Assembly: GCA_012735215.1 (NCBI GenBank) | Contig: JAAYHX010000023.1 | Coordinates: 186,001 to 250,000, forward strand | Direction: 5' to 3' | Origin: Tissierellia bacterium | GTDB lineage: Bacteria > Bacillota > Clostridia > Tissierellales > Tepidimicrobiaceae | Length of the DNA stretch: 64,000 nucleotides | In this document: positions 35,809 to 44,168 of the stretch, one piece after another | How positions within the stretch are numbered: the stretch's first letter is position 1 | How the letters are laid out: each line of letters opens with the position of its first letter | Translations under genes and position numbers: made by a program | Notes under the pieces: generated by a model | Told to the model about the DNA's origin: nothing | Databases searched by the model: none | Seen by the model: the letters and a program-made list of their open reading frames with translations, nothing else

Positions 35809-36507
35809 ATGATTACTCAAATTTTATTTTTTGTTAATTGGGCCTTTGATCCTTTTGTACTTTTAGCCAATTATGTGTCCAATACTAATTCATTTCCTAA
35901 ACCCTTGAGCAAAGAAGAAGAGATGTATCTTTTGAAGAAGTATTCTGAAGGAAGTGAAAAGGCTCGGAATATTTTAATAGAGAGAAATCTTAGGCTAGTT
36001 GCTCATATAGTGAAGAAATATAATAGTTCAGGAAAGGATATAGATGATTTGATTTCTATTGGGACAATTGGCTTGATAAAAGCCATCTCTACCTTTGATC
36101 CAAGTAAAGGCACTAGGCTGGCTACCTATGCGGCACGTTGCATCGAGAATGAAATCCTGATGTGTATAAGAGCAAGTAAGAAAACAAAAGGGGAAGTTTC
36201 TCTGCAAGAACCAATAGGTACTGATAAGGAAGGAAATGAAATATCCCTTATAGATATACTTGGAGCTGATGGTGATGATATTTCAGATGAAATACATTTG
36301 AAATTTCAGAAGAAGAAGCTTCATGAGGCCATAAACAATGTGCTAAAGGATAGGGAGAAAAGAATTTTAGAACTCAGATATGGTTTAGTCGATGGAGTAT
36401 GTAAAACTCAAAGGGAAATAGCGGCCATGCTAGGTATATCTAGATCCTATGTTTCTAGGATAGAAAAGCGGGCAATAGATAAGCTAAATAAGGCTTTGAA
36501 TAATTGA
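35809..36507 (+). CDS. sigK: Late sporulation sigma factor SigK (pro-sigma-K)
   Basis: SigK directs late mother-cell gene expression. The 232-residue protein has regions 2 (LRLVAHIVKKY, DLISIGTIGLIKA) and 4 (ILELRYGL, SRSYVSRIEKRA). It keeps a hydrophobic N-terminal pro-sequence (about 20 residues, up to LLANYVS), which in Bacillus is removed by SpoIVFB. The gene is intact, with no skin element. A sigma-E-like -10 (CATATACT at 35773-35780) lies upstream, but a matching -35 is weak. Confidence 0.93.
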   Translation: MITQILFFVNWAFDPFVLLANYVSNTNSFPKPLSKEEEMYLLKKYSEGSEKARNILIERNLRLVAHIVKKYNSSGKDIDDLISIGTIGLIKAISTFDPSKGTRLATYAARCIENEILMCIRASKKTKGEVSLQEPIGTDKEGNEISLIDILGADGDDISDEIHLKFQKKKLHEAINNVLKDREKRILELRYGLVDGVCKTQREIAAMLGISRSYVSRIEKRAIDKLNKALNN

Positions 36508-36511
36508 CAAA

Positions 36512-36545
36512 ATAAGATAAATCCGGATATCCGGATTTATCTTAT
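36512..36545. terminator. 34-bp palindrome between convergent genes
   Basis: Positions 36512-36545 are a perfect palindrome centred in ggatatcc. It includes the stop codon of the minus-strand lipoprotein gene. On the minus strand it is followed by a T-rich run, so it should end that transcript; for sigK it lacks a T-run. Confidence 0.75.
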
Positions 36546-37166
36546 GGGTGTTATTCTCCTTAGTATTTCTTCAAATTGGTCTGCAAATCCAGAAATAGGT
36601 CTTCCATTCGTAATATCTTCAGCCATATTAGATATTCTAGTAAATAGATCAGGATCGGCAGTTATGCTTACATTTTCTATATCCTTATTTCTATTCTTAA
36701 CTATTTTTGCAATTCTCTGTTTTAGATCACTAGTAATCTGTCCTTCTACATCATCATCCATATCTACTCCAACAATAGCAGTATTACCACTTAGCAATAC
36801 AGAAGCTTCGTCCACATTATTCAATCTTTCAATTTCCTTGGCTATTCTATCGGCCAATCTAGAATTGTTGTTATCGTTATTTAAAATGTTGTTATTACCA
36901 CCGAGTCTATTGTTGTCCATGTCCATACCAATCATGTCATTATTATCATTTAAATCATTGTTTCTATCAATATTCCTTATATTATTGGACATTCTATTCC
37001 TATTTAATCTATTATTATCTCTTCTTAGACCTAAATTCTCTCTATCTACACCTATTCTGGTTTGAGTTCGGTTGTTTGGTTGAGCCGTACAACCTATTGC
37101 AAATATAGCTATTAGCAAAATTAAACTTAACAATAATAATTTATTTGTTCTCAATTTAATATTCAC
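36537..37166 (-). CDS. YhcN/YlaJ family sporulation lipoprotein
   Basis: The 209-residue protein has a lipoprotein signal peptide with lipobox AIGC (Cys26). A low-complexity Asn/Asp/Arg-rich linker (about 30-105) follows, and then a YhcN/YlaJ domain with RIAKEIERLNNVDEASVLLS and TAIVGVDM. Family members are made in sporulation and localise to the forespore or spore membrane. It is the only convincing minus-strand gene in the window, with TTAGGAGGTG as ribosome binding site, and it converges on sigK. Confidence 0.85.
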   Translation of the reverse strand: MNIKLRTNKLLLLSLILLIAIFAIGCTAQPNNRTQTRIGVDRENLGLRRDNNRLNRNRMSNNIRNIDRNNDLNDNNDMIGMDMDNNRLGGNNNILNNDNNNSRLADRIAKEIERLNNVDEASVLLSGNTAIVGVDMDDDVEGQITSDLKQRIAKIVKNRNKDIENVSITADPDLFTRISNMAEDITNGRPISGFADQFEEILRRITPIR

Positions 37167-37386
37167 CTCCTAATTATAGTTTTGCATTAAACTCTATTTT
37201 TATTTAATCTAAATTATTAATAAAATGTATAAAGAAGGAATAGAATATCAAAACTAACATTATCATAAATGATAGAATAAAAAACAAAAATTTAACAATT
37301 ATAAAAGGAGAAATGAAAAATATGTAGTATATAATATAATATAATAATTCATAAAACAAAACCAATCTGTAGGAGAAAAAAGCAAA

Positions 37387-39063
37387 ATGTCGAAAATTAA
37401 AATAGAAGACCTTCTTGTATATTATGGCAAAATTACTCAAGAACAACTAAATATGACACTGAAAAAGAATGAATACTCAAGGAAAAATATCATTGATCTT
37501 CTCATTGAGGAAGGATATGTAACTGATGATGATGTTGTTGAAGTCTTAGAATGGGAATTGGGAATTCCTAGTATTGATTTAAATGAACAGACAATAGACC
37601 CAAATATAGTTAGTATGATACCAGAAAATATGGCAAGAAGATATGAGATGATACCAGTAAATAAGAATGGCAAGTACCTTTATGTAGCTATGGTAGATCC
37701 CATGGATATTTATGCTATTGATGATATAAGCCTATATACCAATTGCGAAATTAAGCCATTAATTACTAAAAGAAATAGTATATTACACTGTATAGACAAG
37801 TACTATACTGAAAAGCAGAGGAAAAACATATTAGATGAGATTACTGAACACCTGATATATACAGACCATAAACAAGCTTTAGATGAGGAAGTAGTTGAGG
37901 TTGCTAGTTCTCCAATTATAAGGTTATTAGATTCTATAATAGAACAAGCTATTGAAATGAGAGCTAGTGATATTCACATTGAACCCTTTGCTGATAAGCT
38001 GAGGGTTAGATATAGGATAGATGGTGATTTGAGAGAGATGATGACTTTGCCCAAGGTTGTTCATCCTCCTCTGGTTACTAGAATAAAGATAATTGGACAA
38101 ATGGATATTGCTGATAAAAGAATTCCTCAAGATGGTAGGATTGAAAATATAATTAATGAAAAAAAGATCGATATGAGAATTTCAACTGTTCCAACTATAT
38201 ATGGTGAAAAGGTAGTCTTAAGATTGTTGGATAGGGAGAACTTTCTATTAGCTAAATCAGAAATTGGGTTTACAGAAAAAAATTATGAAAACTTTAATAA
38301 GTTGATCCAGCAACCTTTTGGAATGATATTAATTACAGGACCAGCAGGCAGTGGCAAAACTACTACTTTATATTCCATATTAAAAGAGTTGAATAAAGCG
38401 GAGAAAAACATTATCACTATTGAAGACCCTGTGGAATATAAGTTAGAGGGAATCAACCAAATTCAAATCAATCCAAAAGCAGGATTGACATTTGCAAGCG
38501 GATTAAGGTCCATATTAAGACAAGATCCAGATATTATAATGATTGGGGAAATAAGGGATTCGGAAACTGCCCAAATTGCTACACGTGCTGCCGTAACCGG
38601 GCATTTAGTTCTAAGTACACTGCATACAAAGGACAGCCCTTCCTCCATAACTAGATTAATAGATATGGGAGTAGAACCCTATTTAGTATCAGCAGCAATT
38701 GTAGGTGTTATATCCCAAAGACTAGTAAAAAAATTATGTGATTACTGTAAAGAACCCTACAGTGCAAGCTATTCTGAAAAGATCCTATTAGGTCTTGATC
38801 CTGAAGAGGATGTAATACTCTTTAAGGCAAAAGGTTGCAACAGGTGCAATAATGGTTACTACGGTAGAATTGCAGTTCATGAAATAATGATTATCAATGA
38901 AGAAATAAGAAGGATTATAAATGCCGAAAGGGGCATAGATGAATTAAGGGAATTAGCTATTAAATCTGGTATGTCGACTATCATGGATAATTCAGTAGAA
39001 TTAGCTTTAAAAGGAATATCTTCTTTAGATGAGATATTAAGGATATGTTTTGTTTTAGACTAG
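37387..39063 (+). CDS. pilB: Type IV pilus extension ATPase PilB/GspE
   Basis: PilB powers pilus polymerisation. The 558-residue protein has an N-terminal MshEN domain (about 1-150), then the secretion ATPase with Walker A GPAGSGKTTT, the Asp box, and a CxxC...CxxC zinc site (CDYC and CNRC). The N-terminal MshEN region binds c-di-GMP in some relatives. The start follows GTAGGAG. It is the first gene of a twelve-gene pilus locus with gaps of only 2-56 nt or overlaps. Confidence 0.93.
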   Translation: MSKIKIEDLLVYYGKITQEQLNMTLKKNEYSRKNIIDLLIEEGYVTDDDVVEVLEWELGIPSIDLNEQTIDPNIVSMIPENMARRYEMIPVNKNGKYLYVAMVDPMDIYAIDDISLYTNCEIKPLITKRNSILHCIDKYYTEKQRKNILDEITEHLIYTDHKQALDEEVVEVASSPIIRLLDSIIEQAIEMRASDIHIEPFADKLRVRYRIDGDLREMMTLPKVVHPPLVTRIKIIGQMDIADKRIPQDGRIENIINEKKIDMRISTVPTIYGEKVVLRLLDRENFLLAKSEIGFTEKNYENFNKLIQQPFGMILITGPAGSGKTTTLYSILKELNKAEKNIITIEDPVEYKLEGINQIQINPKAGLTFASGLRSILRQDPDIIMIGEIRDSETAQIATRAAVTGHLVLSTLHTKDSPSSITRLIDMGVEPYLVSAAIVGVISQRLVKKLCDYCKEPYSASYSEKILLGLDPEEDVILFKAKGCNRCNNGYYGRIAVHEIMIINEEIRRIINAERGIDELRELAIKSGMSTIMDNSVELALKGISSLDEILRICFVLD

Positions 39064-39073
39064 GGGGATTTCA

Positions 39074-40126
39074 GTGAATATAATAAGTTTGCTTAAATAT
39101 GCAATATCAAATAATGCTTCTGATATACACATTACAGTGGGTAAGCCACCTGTTTTAAGAGTAGATGGAGTTCTAGTAAATTTAGAAGGAGAGGAACTAA
39201 GCTCAGATGATACAAAATCTATTGTTGAGGAACTATTGAGCCATGATAAATTGATTGAATTAGACAAGAGTGGACAGGTGGATTCAAGTTATTCTATAGC
39301 TGAAATTGGCCAGTTTAGAATTAATGCCTTCAAGCAAAGGGGCAGCCTTGGTGTGGCAATTAGGGTTATACCTTCTAGAATACCAACCATAAAAGAATTA
39401 AATTTGCCAGATATAATAGAAGATTTGGCTATGATACCCAGAGGTTTAATTCTTGTTACAGGGCCGGCGGGTAGTGGAAAATCTACCACATTGGCTTCCA
39501 TTATAGATTTAATAAATGAGCAAAAGAGGGCTCACATAATAACCCTAGAGGATCCAATAGAGTATTTACATAAGCATAAAAATTGTATAGTCAATCAAAG
39601 AGAAGTAGGTATGGATACTGATAGTTTTAATGAAGCTCTTAGGGCAGCTTTAAGGCAGGATCCAGATGTAATTATGGTGGGAGAGATGAGAGATATAGAA
39701 ACTATGAGTACGACCCTAGCTGCTGCAGAAACTGGCCACTTAGTATTTTCCACATTACATACTTTTGGTGCAGCAAAAACAATAAGCAGGATAATTGATG
39801 CTTTTCCACCTCATCAGCAACATAGGATAAGAGTTCAATTATCAACTGTTATTGAAGCAATTATTAGCCAGCAACTATTACCTAAAGTAGGGGGAAAAGG
39901 TAGGGTAGTTGCTACTGAAATAATGGTGGCCACCCCTGCAATTAGGAACTTAATCAGGGAAGGCAAAATACATCAAATTGATACTTCTATACAAACTGGC
40001 TATAGAAAAGGTATGAGAACTATGGATCAGTCCCTATTAGAATTATTTAGTCAAGGGATAATATCTAAAGCGACTTTATTGAGTCATGCCAGTAATGTAG
40101 ATTATGTGAAGAAGATCGTGTTATAG
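39074..40126 (+). CDS. pilT: Pilus retraction ATPase PilT
   Basis: PilT depolymerises pili and drives twitching or DNA uptake. The 350-residue hexameric ATPase has Walker A GPAGSGKSTTL, Walker B and the C-terminal AIRNLIREGK motif that is needed for retraction. A GTG start follows AGGGGGAT. Its presence next to pilB shows that the pilus is predicted to be retractable. Confidence 0.95.
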   Translation: MNIISLLKYAISNNASDIHITVGKPPVLRVDGVLVNLEGEELSSDDTKSIVEELLSHDKLIELDKSGQVDSSYSIAEIGQFRINAFKQRGSLGVAIRVIPSRIPTIKELNLPDIIEDLAMIPRGLILVTGPAGSGKSTTLASIIDLINEQKRAHIITLEDPIEYLHKHKNCIVNQREVGMDTDSFNEALRAALRQDPDVIMVGEMRDIETMSTTLAAAETGHLVFSTLHTFGAAKTISRIIDAFPPHQQHRIRVQLSTVIEAIISQQLLPKVGGKGRVVATEIMVATPAIRNLIREGKIHQIDTSIQTGYRKGMRTMDQSLLELFSQGIISKATLLSHASNVDYVKKIVL

Positions 40127-40141
40127 GTTGGTGAGATTAGT

Positions 40142-41335
40142 ATGGCAATATATAAATATAAGGCCATTACTGAAAGAGGGGATGTGATAAAGGGATTTAA
40201 GGAAGCTGATTCTGAAGATGATGTGATAAGAATGCTCAAAAAAACTGAATATTATCCCATATCGGTGGAAAAGGAGACTCAGCTCAAATGGTTTACAAGA
40301 AAGGTTAGCAAAAGGGACTTGGCTATTTTTTGCAGGCAGTTTTCTGCTATGTTGAATGCTGGTATAAGTATAGTTAATAGCCTAGAAGTATTAGAACACC
40401 AAATAGAAAATAGGAAACTAATAAAAGCTATTCATATAGTAAACCAAGATGTACATAAGGGCAAGCCTATATCTTCAGCCATGAAAAGCCACGAAAGGGT
40501 TTTTCCAGATCTATTGATTAGTATGATGGAGGTAGGAGAAGCTAGTGGAAACTTAGACTTATTAATGGAAAGAATGGCTTTCCATTATGAGAAGGAAAAT
40601 AGAATTGAAAACAAGATTAAAAACTCCTTAATATATCCTGCAATATTGAGCATCATTTCAGTAATAGTTGTAATACTCTTATCTACTATTATAATCCCTA
40701 CATATATAGAAATATTTGATAATGAAATACTACTCCCTTGGCCAACCAAATTTATGTTGTATATTAGCAAGTGGTTGACTAACTATTGGTATGTACTAAG
40801 TATACTGTTTGCTATTTTGATTACAGCTATTAAATACTATGGGAAAAGGGATGAGGGAATCCTATTCTTTGATAGTTTGAAAATTAGGATTCCTATAATA
40901 AAGAAGTTGACAACAAAGATTATAACTTCTAGATTTGCTAAAACCATGTCTATCTTGCTTTATAGCGGTATTCCACTTCTGCAAGCCTTAGATGTTGCAA
41001 GGAAGGTGGTTGGGAACAAGGTAGTATCTTGCAAGTTAGTAGGAGTAAAAGACCATGTAAGAAAGGGAGTTGAGTTTTCTGAGGCAATGAAAGCTACTGG
41101 AATTTTTGATCCTATAGTATACTCCATGATTAAAGTAGGAGAGGAGTCAGGAACTATGGAAAAATTATTAGGTAAAACAGCTGATTATTTTGATGAAGAA
41201 GTAGAGTATTTGATGGAAAAGGTTACTATTCTTCTAGAGCCAATTTTGATAGTACTTATGGCAATTATAATAGGGTTTGTTGTCATATCCATGACCATGC
41301 CTATGCTAGATATGATAGATAGTATCCAAGTCTAG
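40142..41335 (+). CDS. pilC: Pilus platform protein PilC/GspF
   Basis: The 397-residue inner-membrane platform protein couples the ATPases to the pilus. It has two GspF cytoplasmic domains, each with FCRQFSAMLNAGI- or FAKTMSILLYSGIPL-type starts, and three hydrophobic segments (near 173, 218 and 370). The start follows TTGGTGAG. It is full length. Confidence 0.94.
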   Translation: MAIYKYKAITERGDVIKGFKEADSEDDVIRMLKKTEYYPISVEKETQLKWFTRKVSKRDLAIFCRQFSAMLNAGISIVNSLEVLEHQIENRKLIKAIHIVNQDVHKGKPISSAMKSHERVFPDLLISMMEVGEASGNLDLLMERMAFHYEKENRIENKIKNSLIYPAILSIISVIVVILLSTIIIPTYIEIFDNEILLPWPTKFMLYISKWLTNYWYVLSILFAILITAIKYYGKRDEGILFFDSLKIRIPIIKKLTTKIITSRFAKTMSILLYSGIPLLQALDVARKVVGNKVVSCKLVGVKDHVRKGVEFSEAMKATGIFDPIVYSMIKVGEESGTMEKLLGKTADYFDEEVEYLMEKVTILLEPILIVLMAIIIGFVVISMTMPMLDMIDSIQV

Positions 41336-41386
41336 TTTTTTGGATGTATCAAAAATAAGAGGATATCAAATTTAAAGGGGGATAGT

Positions 41387-41788
41387 ATGTTTAGAAGAAT
41401 TAAAAAGAATAATCAGGGATTTACCTTAATAGAATTGGTTGTGGTAATAGCCATATTGGGAATTTTAGCAACAGTTGCTGTGCCAAAGTTTGGTTCTATA
41501 AGGAAGAAGACAGCAATAACAGCTCATAATGTAAACGTGAGAACATTAACGGCTGCTGCAAACTTGTACATAACAGATAATGGGGTACCAAGTAGTGATT
41601 TAAAATGGAACAAGGACAAGAAGGATGATACAGATGGTTGGAAGAATTATCTGCAGGATTGGCCAAAGATTCCAAAGGGACTAACAGTGGATGATTTTAA
41701 AGATGTTGAGAGTATAAGCAACTATGAAGTTACAATTGGAAAAGATGGAACAATTACAGTAAATCCAGGGGAAATACCAGAACAATAA
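41387..41788 (+). CDS. pilA: Major type IV pilin
   Basis: The 133-residue prepilin has a short basic leader ending at Gly11, then the mature N-terminus FTLIELVVVIAILGILA with Glu at +5. A compact globular head follows, without cysteines. The start follows AAGGGGG. The prepilin peptidase gene comes next, 28 nt downstream. Confidence 0.92.
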   Translation: MFRRIKKNNQGFTLIELVVVIAILGILATVAVPKFGSIRKKTAITAHNVNVRTLTAAANLYITDNGVPSSDLKWNKDKKDDTDGWKNYLQDWPKIPKGLTVDDFKDVESISNYEVTIGKDGTITVNPGEIPEQ

Positions 41789-41816
41789 TGTTTTATAAGT
41801 ACCAAGGAGGTTATGA

Positions 41817-42467
41817 ATGGGAGCAATTATATTTACGGTGGGTTTTGCAATTGGTTCCTTCTTAAATTTTTGTATTTATAGAATACCAAGGAAGCAAGAG
41901 ATAATTTCTCCTGCTTCCTATCCCATTGTGCAATTAATAACTGGTATCTTATTTATGTTACTCTATAGTAAGTTTGAGTTTAGTATGAATTTTATTATAT
42001 ATGCTTTTATTTTAAGCTTGCTTGTTATAATAGCCTTTATTGATTTGGATACAAAGATAATTCCAGATATTCTTGTTGTGCTTATATTAATTGGAGCAAT
42101 TATATACGAAATATCAATGATACTTGTTTATAATAGTTTCGGTAATTTACTAGACAATATATTTGGATTGGCAATAGGTGGCTTGTTATTTCTTATAATA
42201 TTTGTCCTTTCAAAAGGTGGCATAGGTGGAGGAGACATTAAGCTAATGGCTGCTTTAGGCTTTATATTAGGAGTTCCAAAGATTATATTAAACATATTTT
42301 TGTCTTTTTTATTAGGCGCCATTGCTTCAATAATATTATTATCATTAGGAATAAGAAAGAAGAAAGATTATATTCCTTTTGGACCATTTATTGTACTTAG
42401 TTTCATAATTACCTTATTTTGGGGAGAAGAAATACTATATTGGTATATGGTTAATATATTACATTAG
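41817..42467 (+). CDS. pilD: Prepilin peptidase PilD, without the cysteine domain
   Basis: This membrane aspartyl protease removes prepilin leaders. The catalytic aspartates are in AFIDLDTKIIPD and GGGDIKLMAALG. At 216 residues it is shorter than usual: after GSFLNFCIYRIPR the sequence goes directly to ASYPIVQLITG, so the cytoplasmic zinc loop with two CxxC pairs (DiS_P_DiS domain) is missing. In Gram-negative enzymes that region is linked to N-methylation, so this enzyme may process but not methylate pilins. Confidence 0.9.
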   Translation: MGAIIFTVGFAIGSFLNFCIYRIPRKQEIISPASYPIVQLITGILFMLLYSKFEFSMNFIIYAFILSLLVIIAFIDLDTKIIPDILVVLILIGAIIYEISMILVYNSFGNLLDNIFGLAIGGLLFLIIFVLSKGGIGGGDIKLMAALGFILGVPKIILNIFLSFLLGAIASIILLSLGIRKKKDYIPFGPFIVLSFIITLFWGEEILYWYMVNILH

Positions 42468-42498
42468 GAATATGACCATTTATAGGAGTTGATAAGTT

Positions 42499-43563
42499 TT
42501 GCTTATTCCTTTTGTGCTAAAAAGAAAGGTCTTATCAATTGATATAGGGGCTCATACAATAAAGGTAGTAGAGGGTAGTAGTAATCAGCAGGGAATCAAA
42601 ATAAATAACTATTTTACCATAAGGACACCTGCAAATAGCATAGTAGATGGGATTATTATGGACAAGGACTTATTACATTATATTTTAAGTGAGGAATTAA
42701 GTAAAGGAAAAACAAAGGCAAAAAATGTAATTTTGACAATAAATAGTTCCAAAATCATAACAAGAGAAATACAGATTCCTAAAGTAAAATATGATGTGAT
42801 AGATAAGCTCTTAAAATTTCAGATAGAAGATTATTTACCTGTAAAGATTGATGATTATGTAGTACAGTTTAAAATAATTGACCAGTATTATGTAGATGAA
42901 GTAGGTAAAATGAAAATATTAGTTATAGCAATGCCCAAAGGTTTGATAGATGATTATTATGAATTAATTATTAATCTAAGGCTTAATCCTTTAGTTTTAG
43001 ATTATCAGCCTAACTCAATCTCTAAACTATTAAAAAGCAATAATATAGTTAATGACTCATTTCCATTGAATAATTTGACCTTGGCATCTATTGATATTGG
43101 TCATGATACCACAAAGATATCAATTATTAAAGATGGCAAAATATTGGTAACTAAAATTATTGATATAGGTGGGAATTACATAGAAAAAAGAATTAGTAGT
43201 TTAGATAATCCTAAGAATAATTTAGCAGACTTTAATGCATATATAAGGCACATAAATTCTATATATACAGATGACTCTGAAGAAAGTGATTTATTAAGAA
43301 TGATAAAAAGTATCATATCTTCTATTACAGAAAAAATAGAAGTTGTATTTCGATATTATTTGACTAGAGATACTAAAAACAAGATTGACATGATCCTACT
43401 ATCAGGCGGGATGGCCAATATAAACGGATTGGACAAGCTGTTCTCAAATGTCTTTAATATTCCAACTGTTACTATTGAATCTCTTGATAATGTGAATTTT
43501 CAAGGGCCAATTATAGATTATGCTAATGCCATTGGCTCAATGCTAAGAACAGCAGAGGTGTAA
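42499..43563 (+). CDS. pilM: Pilus assembly protein PilM
   Basis: PilM is an actin-like cytoplasmic protein that binds the N-terminus of PilN. The 354-residue protein has ASKHA phosphate loops (LSIDIGAHTIKVV and ASIDIGHDTTKIS) and the C-terminal LLSGGMANI adenosine motif. A TTG start at 42499 follows TAGGAG. The next gene begins 2 nt downstream. Confidence 0.92.
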   Translation: MLIPFVLKRKVLSIDIGAHTIKVVEGSSNQQGIKINNYFTIRTPANSIVDGIIMDKDLLHYILSEELSKGKTKAKNVILTINSSKIITREIQIPKVKYDVIDKLLKFQIEDYLPVKIDDYVVQFKIIDQYYVDEVGKMKILVIAMPKGLIDDYYELIINLRLNPLVLDYQPNSISKLLKSNNIVNDSFPLNNLTLASIDIGHDTTKISIIKDGKILVTKIIDIGGNYIEKRISSLDNPKNNLADFNAYIRHINSIYTDDSEESDLLRMIKSIISSITEKIEVVFRYYLTRDTKNKIDMILLSGGMANINGLDKLFSNVFNIPTVTIESLDNVNFQGPIIDYANAIGSMLRTAEV

Positions 43564-43565
43564 TC

Positions 43566-44168
43566 ATGAGGGATTTGAATTTCTTCTATGCTTATAAGGG
43601 AAATAAAAAGTATAGATTAAACAAGCAGATGGCTTATTATTTTATACTGATTTTTTGCGTATTCCTAATGGTTTTATACTCATTATTTAATTGTTTAAGA
43701 ATTAGGTCGGTTTCTAAAGATATAATTAAGTTAAAAGCTATTGTTGACAATGAAAAAGTTAAATCTAGGATTAGGGAATTAGAAGAAATGGAGATGGAAT
43801 TAAATCAATTAAAGCTATCGTTGGAAGAGATAAAGAAATTAGATGATTTTATCAACGAAAATAGGATTATAGATGATAGCCTTTTAGAAATTATAACAGG
43901 GAGTATTTCTGCTGAGATATTTCTTACATCAATAAGTATTCATAATGACAATGTTGAAATTATTGGTAAAGCTAAGGACAAGTCATCAATTGTTAATTTA
44001 GTAAGAAGCCTAGAAGGATTAGAAACATTTAAAGACCTTTTTATTTCTTCAATATCTAAGGACGGACATTTTTATAGCTTTATAATTAATATTCGTTTAA
44101 AGGATTTGGAGGTTAATGGAGTTGAAGAAAAGGTTGAAAACATACAAGTCACTGAGGAAACTGAGTAA
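43566..44168 (+). CDS. pilN: PilN-like pilus assembly protein
   Basis: The 200-residue bitopic protein has a short cytoplasmic start (MRDLNFFYAYKG), a transmembrane segment (about 23-42), a coiled coil (about 50-95) and a ferredoxin-like periplasmic-type domain. The sequence is diverged, but the position between pilM and pilO identifies it. Its last 53 nt overlap the next gene. Confidence 0.82.
   Translation: MRDLNFFYAYKGNKKYRLNKQMAYYFILIFCVFLMVLYSLFNCLRIRSVSKDIIKLKAIVDNEKVKSRIRELEEMEMELNQLKLSLEEIKKLDDFINENRIIDDSLLEIITGSISAEIFLTSISIHNDNVEIIGKAKDKSSIVNLVRSLEGLETFKDLFISSISKDGHFYSFIINIRLKDLEVNGVEEKVENIQVTEETE

Noticed and set aside
35809-36507. skin-type insertion in sigK
   Set aside because: The reading frame is continuous through regions 2 and 4.
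36544-37065. 173-codon plus-strand frame opposite the spore lipoprotein gene
   Set aside because: It is a Leu/Ser/Ile-rich shadow. The minus-strand gene has a lipobox, a family domain and TTAGGAGGTG.
37167-37446. c-di-GMP riboswitch or a minus-strand gene ahead of pilB
   Set aside because: The region is AT-rich, without GEMM-like structure. The 80-codon minus frame overlaps the pilB start and is only Phe/Ile/Tyr-rich.
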